From positions 1,019,532-1,083,531 of the forward strand of contig NZ_VTHB01000001.1 in the NCBI RefSeq assembly GCF_009729205.1: a DNA stretch of 64,000 bases. Direction: 5' to 3'. Positions 36,971-46,428 of the stretch are shown here, one piece after another. The notes beneath the pieces were generated by a model. That model made no database searches. It worked only from the letters and a program-made list of their open reading frames with translations, and was not told where the DNA came from. Position numbers and translations under genes: made by a program. How positions within the stretch are numbered: the stretch's first letter is position 1; each line of letters begins with the position of its first letter. The DNA comes from Mycobacteroides sp. CBMA 271 (lineage in GTDB: Bacteria > Actinomycetota > Actinomycetes > Mycobacteriales > Mycobacteriaceae).

Positions 36971-37675
36971 GTGGCAAGTAAAACGCAGCCTGCGGCTATC
37001 AAGACTGATGGTCGCAAGCGCCGCTGGCATAAGCACAAGGTAGAACGACGCACCGAACTCGTGGACGGCACGCTCGATGCCATCAGGCATCGAGGGCGCG
37101 ACATCAGTATGGATGAAATCGCCTCCGATATCGGCGTGTCTAAGACCGTGCTCTACCGGTACTTCGTCGACAAGAACGATCTGACCACCGCCGTCATGAC
37201 GCGGTTCGCGCAGACCACACTCATCCCCAAGATGGCGATGGCGCTTTCGGCCCGCCTCGATGGTTACGACCTGACCCGCACGGCAATCAAGGTCTATGTC
37301 GAGACGGTGGCCGCCGAGCCCGAGATATACCCGTTCGTCATGGCGAACAGCTCCACCAGCCGCAGCAAGGCCATCGCCGATTCCGAACGCATCATCGCCC
37401 GCATGCTTGCCCTATCGCTGCGGCGCCAGATGTCCGAAGCCTCGATGGATACCCGCGGTGTGGAGCCGTGGGCCTACATGATCGTCGGCGGCGTCCAGCT
37501 GGCCACCCACTCCTGGATGTCGCATCCGCGGATGACATCCGATGAACTCATCGACTACCTGACGATGATTTCCTGGAACGCGGTGCTGGGCATCGTGGGC
37601 GTCGGCGGATCGCGGGAGAAGTTCGTCGCGATGCCGCACCCGTCACCCGTCCCGCCCCCGCCACCCACCCGCTAG
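36971..37675 (+). CDS. madR: TetR regulator of mycolate desaturase genes (MadR-like)
   Basis: TetR-type factor of 234 aa. In M. tuberculosis the gene at this position, Rv0472c (MadR), represses the desA1 and desA2 desaturase genes. The helix-turn-helix is SMDEIASDIGVSKTVLYRYF. A basic N-terminal segment (DGRKRRWHKHK) precedes it. The GTG 36971 start is my best guess; GTG 36959 is also possible and neither has a strong ribosome site. Assignment rests on synteny and family. The desA genes are not in the window. Confidence 0.78.
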   Translation: MASKTQPAAIKTDGRKRRWHKHKVERRTELVDGTLDAIRHRGRDISMDEIASDIGVSKTVLYRYFVDKNDLTTAVMTRFAQTTLIPKMAMALSARLDGYDLTRTAIKVYVETVAAEPEIYPFVMANSSTSRSKAIADSERIIARMLALSLRRQMSEASMDTRGVEPWAYMIVGGVQLATHSWMSHPRMTSDELIDYLTMISWNAVLGIVGVGGSREKFVAMPHPSPVPPPPPTR

Positions 37676-37680
37676 CCCGA

Positions 37681-37728
37681 TCCCTTTTCGCCGAGTGTGA
37701 ACAGCAGCGCTCACGCTCGGCGAAGGGA
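37681..37728. terminator. Hairpin between madR and the PPK2 gene
   Basis: Stem built from TTCGCCGAG-x-GTGA and TCAC-x-CTCGGCGAA with a 10-base loop, extended by TCCC/GGGA across a two-base bulge. It starts five bases after the madR stop. No T-run follows, so termination strength is uncertain. Confidence 0.6.
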
Positions 37729-37746
37729 CCGCTAGGGTCACACGGC

Positions 37747-38586
37747 ATGACCCTCAGGATCGACACGTCCGCCCTGCGCTTCCGACCCGGCATGACATTC
37801 GCCGATGTCGATTCTCGTTCCACCCCCGGCTTCGACGGATCGCGTGAGGACGGCGAAGCCCTGCAGGCCGAGTTGTCCGAGCGCCTCGGGCTGCTACAGG
37901 AGATGCTCTACGCCAACGGACGCAGCGGAGATCACCGCTCCGTGCTGTTAGTACTGCAAGGGATGGATACCTCAGGCAAGGGTGGGATCGTCAAACATGT
38001 TGTGGGACAAGTTGATCCACAGGGAATCGAGCATGCGAGCTTCGGCGTTCCCACCGAGGAGGAGCGCAAGCACCACTACCTGTGGCGTATTCGCAACGCT
38101 CTCCCATCGGGTGGACAGCTCGGCGTCTTCGACCGTTCCCACTACGAGGATGTGCTGGTGGTGCGCGTCCACAACCTGGTGCCGCCAGAGGTCTGGAGCG
38201 CCCGCTATGACGAGATCAATGCCTTTGAGAAGGAGCTGACCGCCGGCGGAACAACCATCCTCAAGGTCGCCCTGGTGGTATCGCTCGCCGAGCAAAAGGA
38301 GCGCCTCGCCGAACGGCTGGACCGGCCCGACAAGTACTGGAAGTTCAACCCGAACGATATCGACGAGCGCGCGTTCTGGCCCGCATATCAGGATGCCTAT
38401 CAGGCGGCGCTGGAGAAGACGAGCACCGACTACGCGCCATGGCACATCATTCCCTGCGACCGCAAGTGGTTCAGCAGACTCGCAGTCACCGCATTGCTTG
38501 ACGAAACGCTGGACAGACTGAACCTGCAGTGGCCGCCCGCGGATTTCGATATCGAGGAACAGAAACGCCGCCTCGCGCAAGCGTGA
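37747..38586 (+). CDS. Polyphosphate kinase 2 family protein
   Basis: Enzyme of 279 aa that transfers phosphate between polyphosphate and nucleotides. Walker A is in LQGMDTSGKGG, and the lid/Walker B region is FDRSHYEDVLVVRVH, a form I associate with class III-like PPK2 (acting on AMP and ADP) rather than class I. A C-terminal YAPWHIIPCDRKWF is also typical. It lies between madR and umaA, where I recall no PPK2 in M. tuberculosis. Its end overlaps a terminator hairpin. Confidence 0.88.
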   Translation: MTLRIDTSALRFRPGMTFADVDSRSTPGFDGSREDGEALQAELSERLGLLQEMLYANGRSGDHRSVLLVLQGMDTSGKGGIVKHVVGQVDPQGIEHASFGVPTEEERKHHYLWRIRNALPSGGQLGVFDRSHYEDVLVVRVHNLVPPEVWSARYDEINAFEKELTAGGTTILKVALVVSLAEQKERLAERLDRPDKYWKFNPNDIDERAFWPAYQDAYQAALEKTSTDYAPWHIIPCDRKWFSRLAVTALLDETLDRLNLQWPPADFDIEEQKRRLAQA

Positions 38587-38596
38587 GACGGCGTTT
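38563..38596. terminator. Bidirectional terminator between PPK2 and umaA
   Basis: Stem AAACGCCG-C-CTCGCGC / GCGTGAG-A-CGGCGTTT, one mismatch and one G-T pair, very small loop. It spans the PPK2 stop codon and serves two convergent genes. T-rich sequence lies on the right side. Confidence 0.65.
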
Positions 38597-38613
38597 AGCT
38601 GTTAAGTATCGCT

Positions 38614-39483
<870 letters not shown>

Positions 39484-39555
39484 CTACTGGAGCACCTAAT
39501 TCCCATCAACCTTGGCAATCTTATCTGGACGGCACCCTAGCACGGCACACTGTGC

Positions 39556-40215
39556 CTACCTCTTAGGAATGGCCACCGGCCAGCCCAGCTGCACTAACAA
39601 CGCCCTGGCAGCGACTTCGATCTTCTCAGCATCCTCGGTGACCCCTAGTACGCGCAAGGTCGCATCGGCCAACGCCTCCGGAGCGATCGAATCCCCGTCG
39701 GCACGGAGCATGATCACCGACTCGACGAGCCGGAAAGGTAGACGCTCCACCCCGTCGCGGACCATGTCTGCGGGGCAGGCGGCGGTCGCCAGGCCCTGAT
39801 AGTGGGCGCGCAGCTGATCTCGTTTGCGCCGAAACGCCGCGAATCGATCGGCCCGCAGATCCGGCAATAGGTAGAGAGCCCCCAAGTTCCATCGACTGGC
39901 CAGCAGCTGGGCGGCATCGGCAAGCGACAGCGCATACAGGCGCACGATCGGCGATTCCGGGCGGTCGGCGATCAGCGCCCCGTAGTGCAGCGGCTGGTCG
40001 ATCGTCATCGCGAGCAGCGCATCAAGGATGTCGTCCTTGGTCTTGAAGTGGTAGTACAGCGAGGCCTGTTGCACGCCCACCGACTCGGCGATCCGCCGAG
40101 TTGTTGTTGCCGCGAACCCGACGGTGGTGAACAACTCGGCCGAGGCATCGAGGATCTCGTCGCGAGTGGTGTTCCCCTCGCGAATCGGACTGCTGCGCCG
40201 CGGTCGCCCTGACAT
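39556..40215 (-). CDS. TetR family regulator next to the permease cluster
   Basis: Regulator of 219 aa with a standard TetR HTH (TTRRIAESVGVQQASLYYHF). Divergent from the APC permease gene over 272 bases, so it is the best candidate local repressor of the guanidine/urea-type cluster. An AT-rich stretch (CTATCTATACCTCTATATA, about 40223-40241) just upstream of its start may hold its promoter or operator. Confidence 0.86.
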   Translation of the reverse strand: MSGRPRRSSPIREGNTTRDEILDASAELFTTVGFAATTTRRIAESVGVQQASLYYHFKTKDDILDALLAMTIDQPLHYGALIADRPESPIVRLYALSLADAAQLLASRWNLGALYLLPDLRADRFAAFRRKRDQLRAHYQGLATAACPADMVRDGVERLPFRLVESVIMLRADGDSIAPEALADATLRVLGVTEDAEKIEVAARALLVQLGWPVAIPKR

Positions 40216-40413
40216 CTGCCGACCCTATCTATACCTCTATATACATGGCCTCGGCAACGTCCCCATTGCCACGCCAGGTGAGCGTTTCGTCATCGCCGCG
40301 ACATCTGCGCAACAACAACGTTACACCGCGTCCCTGTTCTGAAACGGCACTGTCACCCGCGCGTACCGGCCGCCCGTCAGACTTACTTACCTATCGCATG
40401 ACAGATATTTCTT

Positions 40414-40487
40414 CCCACATAGACGTGGGTTTTGACGACCACACAGGGTGCGGAACACGTTGCCCGAGGACCGACCTGGGAGTGCCT
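40414..40487 (+). promoter_or_regulatory. Leader of the permease operon with a hairpin; possible RNA element
   Basis: Hairpin CCCAC-N6-GTGGG followed by TTTT at 40414-40433, then a conserved-looking stretch to the permease ribosome site. Short blocks AGGGTGCGG, CCCGAGGACCG and CCTGGGAG occur in the order of similar blocks in the ykkC guanidine-I riboswitch, but the spacing is far too short. I treat it as unproven. Confidence 0.3.
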
Positions 40488-42065
40488 ATGAACGCCACCC
40501 AACAGACCCTGGGCGCCGAATCCGCAGCCGGGTCGGCGGTGAACATCGCACGTTCCGATTCCGACGACCTTGCCGCGTTCGGCTACAAGCCTCAGCTACA
40601 TCGAAGCCTTGGCAAATTCGCATCCTTCGCGGCAGGTTTCTCGTTCGTCTCGATCCTGACGACGATCTTCCAGCTGTTCGCATTCGGGTTCAGCTTCGGC
40701 GGGCCGGCGTTCTTCTGGACCTGGCCGATTGTCTTCGCGGGGCAGTACATGGTCGCGCTGAACTTCGCCGAGCTCGCCGCGCGCTATCCCATTTCCGGCG
40801 CCATCTATCAATGGGCTCGCCGCCTCGGCGGTGCCGTGGTGGGCTGGTTCGCCGGATGGTTCATGATCATCGCCCAGATCGTCACCGCATCCGCAGCGGC
40901 CATCGCTCTGCAGGTGGTGCTGCCGACAATCTGGAGCGGGTTCCAGCTCATCGGCACCGATTCCTCGCTGACCAGCGTCAGTGGCGCCTCCAACGCCGTG
41001 CTGTTGGGGTCGCTGTTGCTCGTCGCGACCACGGCCATCAACGCTGTCGGCGTCAACTGGATGTCCCGGATCAACTCGATCGGCGTCACCTGCGAGATCG
41101 TCGGCGTGATCGCCGTGGTCGGGATGCTGTTCGCCAGCGCCGAACGCGGCCCCAGCGTGGTGCTACACACCGGATCAGCCGGCAGCGGCTACCCGTGGGC
41201 GTTCCTGGCGGCCGGACTGATGGCCGCCTACGTACTCGTGGGGTTTGGATCGGCCAGCGAGCTGGCCGAGGAGACCCGCAACCCCCGCCGAGTCGCCCCG
41301 CGCACCATCCTGTCCGCGATCGTGGTGTCGGCCATCGGCGGTGCACTGATGATCCTCGGCGCGCTGATGGCCGCGCCTAGCCTCACCGACGGTCAGCTCG
41401 CCACCGGCGGTCTGCCCTATGTGCTGGACAGCAAGCTGGCCTCACCGTTTGGCACTCTGCTGCTGGTCGACGTAGCGATCGCGGTGTTCGTCTGCACGCT
41501 CGCCATCCAAACCGCGGCCTCCCGTCTCATGTTCTCGATGGCCCGCGACGGCAAGCTGCCGTTCTCCACACTGCTCTCGCACGTGAACCCCCGCACCGGA
41601 ACACCGATCGCGCCGGCCGTCGTCGTCGGGTTCTGCTGTGTGCTGATCCTGGTGGTGAACTTCGGCAATGCCGCGCTGTTCACCAGCCTGTGCAGCGTCT
41701 GCATCGCCCTGATCTACCTCGCCTACCTAATGGTCACTACACCATTGTTGTTGCGTCGCTTGGGGATCGGCGGAAGCAAGTGGGACGGGAACAAGGGACA
41801 GACCGATGCCGACGGGCGGAAGCTCTTCTCGCTCGGATGGTTCGGACTCCCCGTCAACCTCCTCGCCGTCGGCTACGGCGTGTTCATGGTGCTCAATCTG
41901 TCCTGGCCGCGCGCAGCGGTGTTCGACCCGACCGGCGCACATCCGTATCTGGTGTGGGTAGCCCCGATCTGTATCGCCGCGGTGCTGATCGCCGGGGTCC
42001 TTGCTTATCCCCGGGCCTACCCATGGCGCGCGACACAAGATGCAACACAAGAGGAGTCCTCGTAA
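40488..42065 (+). CDS. APC superfamily amino acid/amine permease
   Basis: Membrane transporter of 525 aa with about twelve helices (for example FVSILTTIFQLFAFGFSF and VVGWFAGWFMIIAQIV). The sequence family is APC, often for amino acids or small amines. ATG 40488 has GGGAG five bases upstream. The stop TAA shares its last base with the next start (TAATG), so the cluster is one operon. Uptake of guanidine, urea or a related nitrogen compound is inferred from the DUF1989 and carboxylase neighbours. Confidence 0.88.
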   Translation: MNATQQTLGAESAAGSAVNIARSDSDDLAAFGYKPQLHRSLGKFASFAAGFSFVSILTTIFQLFAFGFSFGGPAFFWTWPIVFAGQYMVALNFAELAARYPISGAIYQWARRLGGAVVGWFAGWFMIIAQIVTASAAAIALQVVLPTIWSGFQLIGTDSSLTSVSGASNAVLLGSLLLVATTAINAVGVNWMSRINSIGVTCEIVGVIAVVGMLFASAERGPSVVLHTGSAGSGYPWAFLAAGLMAAYVLVGFGSASELAEETRNPRRVAPRTILSAIVVSAIGGALMILGALMAAPSLTDGQLATGGLPYVLDSKLASPFGTLLLVDVAIAVFVCTLAIQTAASRLMFSMARDGKLPFSTLLSHVNPRTGTPIAPAVVVGFCCVLILVVNFGNAALFTSLCSVCIALIYLAYLMVTTPLLLRRLGIGGSKWDGNKGQTDADGRKLFSLGWFGLPVNLLAVGYGVFMVLNLSWPRAAVFDPTGAHPYLVWVAPICIAAVLIAGVLAYPRAYPWRATQDATQEESS

Positions 42066-42898
42066 TGACCACCGCTACCACCAAGGGAGCACGTGACCAC
42101 GCCCGCGCGCAGGCCGGCCAGATCACCGATGCGATGCCGGTACTTCCCGCCTCGAACTGGCCCTGGACACCGGACAACATCGACCCGCTGACGCTCACCT
42201 GGGCCGAAACTATCCCCGGCGGCAGGTACGCCGCCAAGGTGCTCGGTCGGGGCACCCGGCTGCGGCTCACCGACGTCATCGGCTCTGCCTGCGTGAGCCT
42301 GGTGCTTCTGCGCGCCGACGCACCATGGGAGCGGCTCAACGTCGCCGACACCGTCAAGGTTCCGTGGCAGGCCTACCTGCGTGCCGGACATCCGCTACTT
42401 TCGGATCAGGGTCGAGTATTGGCGACCATCGTCGCCGACAGCTCCGAACATCACGACACCTTCTGCGGGAGTACCACGCTCACCGCGAATGCCGCCAAAT
42501 ACGGTGCAGGCGATCTCTATTCGGCGAGCCCGGCAGGACGTGAACTATTCACGCTGGCGGGCGCCAAGCACGGTCTGACTCCGCGCGATATCGGCCCATC
42601 GGTGTCGTTCTTCCACGGAGTGACAGCCGACCCAGACGGCACGCTACGCAGCAGCGGCACCGCCGGCCCGGGCGCCGCCGTGGATCTGCTGATCCACCTG
42701 CCGGTGATCGTGCTACTCGTGAATACCGCACACCCCCTCGATCCGTCGGACACCTTCGACACCGGACCTGCCCAAGTAATGGCCTGGCCCGCACTGGACG
42801 AACTCGTCGATCTACCCAACACCGATCCGGAATACCAACGCGCCGTGCTCAATACCGAAGATGCCTGGGCCGCGGCACAGAACGGAGACTCACTGTGA
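42065..42898 (+). CDS. Urea amidolyase-associated protein 1 (UAAP1, DUF1989; CgdA-like)
   Basis: Protein of 277 aa of the DUF1989 family. In other bacteria this protein and its neighbour form carboxyguanidine deiminase, which frees ammonia from the product of guanidine carboxylase. Seen: GRGTRLRLTDVIGSACVSLVLL and the metal-ligand-like HHDTFCGST. It is coupled to the permease upstream and, by GTGA overlap, to the next gene. If the local carboxylase is incomplete, its present role is open. Confidence 0.85.
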   Translation: MTTATTKGARDHARAQAGQITDAMPVLPASNWPWTPDNIDPLTLTWAETIPGGRYAAKVLGRGTRLRLTDVIGSACVSLVLLRADAPWERLNVADTVKVPWQAYLRAGHPLLSDQGRVLATIVADSSEHHDTFCGSTTLTANAAKYGAGDLYSASPAGRELFTLAGAKHGLTPRDIGPSVSFFHGVTADPDGTLRSSGTAGPGAAVDLLIHLPVIVLLVNTAHPLDPSDTFDTGPAQVMAWPALDELVDLPNTDPEYQRAVLNTEDAWAAAQNGDSL

Positions 42899-43503
42899 GC
42901 GCCACTGTCCTCGACGAGGTGGTCCCCGCCCGTGCCCCCTGGAGCACCGTCGTCAGCGCGGGAGACGTCCTGACGATCATCGATCTGAAGGGCAATCAGG
43001 CCGTGGACACCCTGTTGTACTCGGCGGCAGACACCGCGGTGCGCTACTCGGCACAAGCAACCATCGCGGCACAGGGAAACCTGTTCCTGCGCAACGGAAG
43101 CGTGCTACGGGCCGAGGACGGACAGCCGCTGATGACCATCGTCGAGGATGAGGTGGGTAGCCATGACACCATCGGCGGGGCCTGCTCGCAGGAGTCCAAC
43201 ACCCTGCGCTACGGACATCACACCAAGCACCAGCACGCGTGTGTGGAGAACTTTCTGCTCGAAGGCGCCAAGTGGGGCCTGGGCAAGCGAGACCTGGTGT
43301 CCAACATCAACTTCTATATGAATGTCCCCGTGGACGAGGACGGCACCCTCGGCATCGTCGACGGCCTCTCGGCCCCCGGCAAGAAGATCAAGCTCCGCGC
43401 GGAGGTCGACACCTTGGTGCTGGTCTCGAACTGCCCGCAGATCAACAACCCGTGCAACGGCTTCGATCCCACCCCGGTGCGCATGGTGGTTGAAACCGCA
43501 TGA
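42895..43503 (+). CDS. Urea amidolyase-associated protein 2 (UAAP2, DUF1989; CgdB-like)
   Basis: Protein of 202 aa, second DUF1989 subunit. Conserved-looking Cys/His-rich segments are [28 protein letters not shown] and [16 protein letters not shown], likely metal ligands. The start GTG overlaps the UAAP1 stop, and the stop overlaps the next start by 4 bases (ATGA). The pair CgdA/CgdB acts as a heterodimer in guanidine degradation elsewhere. Confidence 0.86.
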   Translation: MSATVLDEVVPARAPWSTVVSAGDVLTIIDLKGNQAVDTLLYSAADTAVRYSAQATIAAQGNLFLRNGSVLRAEDGQPLMTIVEDEVGSHDTIGGACSQESNTLRYGHHTKHQHACVENFLLEGAKWGLGKRDLVSNINFYMNVPVDEDGTLGIVDGLSAPGKKIKLRAEVDTLVLVSNCPQINNPCNGFDPTPVRMVVETA

Positions 43504-45599
43504 GCACCACGTCCGATCCTCTTCGCGCAAGCGGCTCATCAGTACCGGATTCTCTTCGCGCAAGCGGCTCATCAGTACCGGATTCTCTTCGCGCAAGCGG
43601 CTCATCAATCACAGTCATGACCCCCGGCATGCTGACCACCGTGCAGGACTGGCCCGGCCGTACCGGGTACTGGCAGGTGGGTGTCCCCCCGTCGGGGCCT
43701 ATGGACGACCTGTCGTTCCGGCTGGGGAATCGCGCCGTCGGGAATCCGGAAGGCGCCCCCGGCCTGGAAGCCACGCTCGCCGGCCCCACGCTGCATTTCA
43801 CAGCGGACACCCTCGTTTGCGTCACCGGCGCACCGGCGCTGGTCACCGTCAACGGCCGTCCAGTGCCGCAGTGGCGTGCCGTCACCGTGCCCGCCGACGG
43901 CACCCTTGCGGTGGGCGCCGCTGCCGATACCGGAATGCGGATCTACGTGCTGATCGCCGGCGGCATCTCGGTTCCCGAATTCCTCGGTAGCGCATCCACC
44001 TTCACCCTCGGCGGATTCGGGGGGCCGGCCGGGCGCGCATTGGCCGCCGAGGACGTTCTCAGTCTCGGCGACCCCAGCGGCGACGAAGTCACCGAACCGC
44101 AGTGCATTCCCGGGACGGCGCAGCCAGCGATCGGCCATCACTGGGAGCTCGCAGTCACCGAGGGTCCACACGGCGCACCCGATTTCTTTACCCGCGCCGA
44201 CATCGACGAGCTGCTGTCCACCGACTACGAGGTCCACTTCAACTCAGATCGCACCGGGGTGCGCCTCATCGGCCCCAAACCCCATTGGGCGCGCACAGAC
44301 GGCGGCGAAGCCGGACTGCACCCGTCCAACATCCACGACAACGCGTATTCAATTGGCACATTGGATTTCACCGGTGATACGCCGATTCTGTTGGGGCCCG
44401 ACGGCCCCAGCCTGGGCGGATTCGTCTGTCCGGTCACGGTGGTTTCGGCCGACCGCTGGAAGCTAGGCCAGCTGCGCGCGGGCGACACTCTGCGATTCAT
44501 CCGGATCGAGGCCGCGCGCAGCGCATCGCTGCGTTCCATCGGCATTGACAGGCGAGGCCATTGGCCGTCGGTGTTCTCCACCCGCGGTGACAGCGATGAT
44601 GGTGTGCTCGCTTATCGCCCGGCCCGCGAGGACGCCCCCGCTATGACTTACCGCCGCAGCGGCGATGACAACATACTGGTCGAATACGGCGATATCACAC
44701 TGGATTTGGCCTTGCGCGCACGTGTGCATGCGTTGCACCAACGTCTAGAGGACACCCACACCAAAGGGATCGTCGATCTGACACCGGGCATTCGGTCGCT
44801 GCAAGTGCATTTCGACCCCGACCGACTGCCGATGGGCAAGGTGCTGGGATTGCTGGACGATATCGACGAGCATCTGCCCTCCCTCGATGAGCTTGTGGTA
44901 CCCAGCCGTCGGGTGGCGATGCCGCTCTCCTGGGACGACCCCTCGGCCCGCGAGGCGATGGAACGCTACCGCCTGGGCGTGCGTGCGGATGCGCCTTGGA
45001 TGCCGTGGAACATCGAATTCATCAGGCGTATCAATGGTTTGGACACGGTGGACAACGTCTTCGACACCGTGTACGACGCCTCGTACCTGGTGCTCGGGCT
45101 GGGCGATGTCTACCTGGGCGCACCGGTCGCCACTCCGGTCGATCCGCGGCATCGGCTCGTCACCACCAAATACAACCCGGCGCGCACCTGGACGCCGGAG
45201 AACGCCGTCGGTATCGGCGGGGCCTATCTGTGCATCTACGGCATGGAGGGGCCCGGTGGATATCAGTTGGTGGGGCGCACCGTGCAGGTCTGGAACCATC
45301 GGCATCCGGCAAGCGCCGGCGCGTTCGAGCCGGGAACACCCTGGCTCTTGCGGTTCTTTGACCAGATCAGCTGGTATCCGGTGAGCGCCGAGGAACTGCT
45401 GGAGCTTCGCGACGAATTGGCCACTGGACGCGGTGACGGTGGAATCAAGATCACCGAGGGTGAGTTCTCCATGGCGGAGTACTCGACATTCCTTGCCCAA
45501 AACGCGACGTCAATCGGCGCTTTCCGCGATCACCAACGCACGGCATACGCAGCGGAACGCGAAGCCTGGAGTACCGCGGGAGAATTTTCCCGGGTGTAG
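43500..45599 (+). CDS. Carboxyltransferase-only urea/guanidine carboxylase relative
   Basis: Protein of 699 aa. From residue 40 it matches the carboxyltransferase part of urea/guanidine carboxylase: AHS2/KipA-like ([34 protein letters not shown]) followed by AHS1/KipI-like ([45 protein letters not shown]). Full-length enzymes (about 1200 aa) begin with a biotin carboxylase domain and end with a biotin carrier domain. Both are missing here, and I see no other gene for them in the cluster. The first 40 residues come from three copies of an 11-residue repeat (LRASGSS). Activity would need partners in trans. Confidence 0.85.
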   Translation: MSTTSDPLRASGSSVPDSLRASGSSVPDSLRASGSSITVMTPGMLTTVQDWPGRTGYWQVGVPPSGPMDDLSFRLGNRAVGNPEGAPGLEATLAGPTLHFTADTLVCVTGAPALVTVNGRPVPQWRAVTVPADGTLAVGAAADTGMRIYVLIAGGISVPEFLGSASTFTLGGFGGPAGRALAAEDVLSLGDPSGDEVTEPQCIPGTAQPAIGHHWELAVTEGPHGAPDFFTRADIDELLSTDYEVHFNSDRTGVRLIGPKPHWARTDGGEAGLHPSNIHDNAYSIGTLDFTGDTPILLGPDGPSLGGFVCPVTVVSADRWKLGQLRAGDTLRFIRIEAARSASLRSIGIDRRGHWPSVFSTRGDSDDGVLAYRPAREDAPAMTYRRSGDDNILVEYGDITLDLALRARVHALHQRLEDTHTKGIVDLTPGIRSLQVHFDPDRLPMGKVLGLLDDIDEHLPSLDELVVPSRRVAMPLSWDDPSAREAMERYRLGVRADAPWMPWNIEFIRRINGLDTVDNVFDTVYDASYLVLGLGDVYLGAPVATPVDPRHRLVTTKYNPARTWTPENAVGIGGAYLCIYGMEGPGGYQLVGRTVQVWNHRHPASAGAFEPGTPWLLRFFDQISWYPVSAEELLELRDELATGRGDGGIKITEGEFSMAEYSTFLAQNATSIGAFRDHQRTAYAAEREAWSTAGEFSRV
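43521..43606 (+). repeat. Three copies of the interspersed repeat as 33-bp tandem units
   Basis: The 20-bp core CTTCGCGCAAGCGGCTCATC starts at 43521, 43554 and 43587, exactly 33 bp apart, with the same 13 bases between copies. In frame it encodes [11 protein letters not shown] units at the start of the carboxyltransferase. The other copies are single. Confidence 0.9.
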
Positions 45600-45606
45600 C
45601 AAGTAG

Positions 45607-45642
45607 ACGCCCCGAACCCCTCGCAAGCGAATCCCGGGGCGT
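45607..45642 (+). terminator. Terminator after the guanidine/urea-type operon
   Basis: Outer stem ACGCCCCG / CGGGGCGT with an inner TCGC-AA-GCGA, starting about 8 bases after the carboxyltransferase stop. The tail is TTCCACTTT, moderately T-rich. Likely end of the permease operon. Confidence 0.65.
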
Positions 45643-45726
45643 TCCACTTTGCTGTCCGAATTAACCATCCTCCGTGACCATGGTCAATACACTGGGACGC
45701 GCAGTCTTTTTGCGCAACCGAGGGTA

Positions 45727-46428
45727 ATGACTTTGGGTAATGATTTTGGCTCCTTTGTGAAGTCCGCGCGCGAGCGCCACGGGATGACGCAACTCGGCCT
45801 CGCGCAGGCCACGGAATTCAGCCTGAGGTGGATACAGGGCGTCGAGTCGGGCGTGGCGCCGAGCGCCAGAGGCCTGAAATCACTCGCGGAGGCACTTCAA
45901 CTGTCACAGTGGGAAAGCGGATATCTGCATCTCCTCGTGCACAAACCGCCGCCGGTAACCATCATGAGCGCCCCTCCCACCGATATCTCCGACTACCTCG
46001 AGTCACTGAACCCGAACCCCGCAGCCTTTCTGACACCCGCATGGACGGTGATCAATGCCAATTCGGAGTTCTTGAGACTCTTTAAGGGGCTGTGGATTTC
46101 ACCGAACTTCCTCTACTGGCACTACATCGGGCGGCGTACCCCCGAGATCATTCTGGACTGGCAGTCATCCTCGGACTGGCTCATCGCTTGGCTTCGCCTG
46201 AACATGGCGATGACCCCCGCGGATCCGGATCTCACCGAGACAATCGAAAAGCTTTTGAAGATCGGCACTTTTGTTCAACAGTGGGAGAACAACGTGATCC
46301 CCGCGGACCCGTCGGCGCGTCAATGGACGGTGTGCGATATCGACAATTCCGCCGTGCTGAACATCGACATGCGCATCTGGCGAGCCGGGTTGTCATCGGG
46401 CATCATGCTGCTGGGCACTATCCGCTAA
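45727..46428 (+). CDS. XRE regulator with MmyB-like ligand-binding domain
   Basis: Regulator of 233 aa. The N-terminal XRE helix-turn-helix (GMTQLGLAQATEFSLRWIQG) is followed by an MmyB-type PAS-like domain (LNPNPAAFLTPAWTVINAN), which binds fatty acids in known relatives. ATG 45727 lies too near its GAGGG; TTG 45733, eight bases from GAGGG, may be the real start. Its end overlaps the hydrolase gene by 11 bases. Target genes unknown; the hydrolase next door is one candidate. Confidence 0.82.
   Translation: MTLGNDFGSFVKSARERHGMTQLGLAQATEFSLRWIQGVESGVAPSARGLKSLAEALQLSQWESGYLHLLVHKPPPVTIMSAPPTDISDYLESLNPNPAAFLTPAWTVINANSEFLRLFKGLWISPNFLYWHYIGRRTPEIILDWQSSSDWLIAWLRLNMAMTPADPDLTETIEKLLKIGTFVQQWENNVIPADPSARQWTVCDIDNSAVLNIDMRIWRAGLSSGIMLLGTIR

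Noticed and set aside
40216..40487. Guanidine-II or guanidine-III riboswitch before the permease
   Set aside because: No paired hairpins with ACGR loops and no guanidine-III pseudoknot sequence were visible.
43521..43606. Regularly spaced repeats resembling a CRISPR array
   Set aside because: The sequences between the repeats are identical, only 13 bp long, and in a coding frame. No cas gene is nearby.
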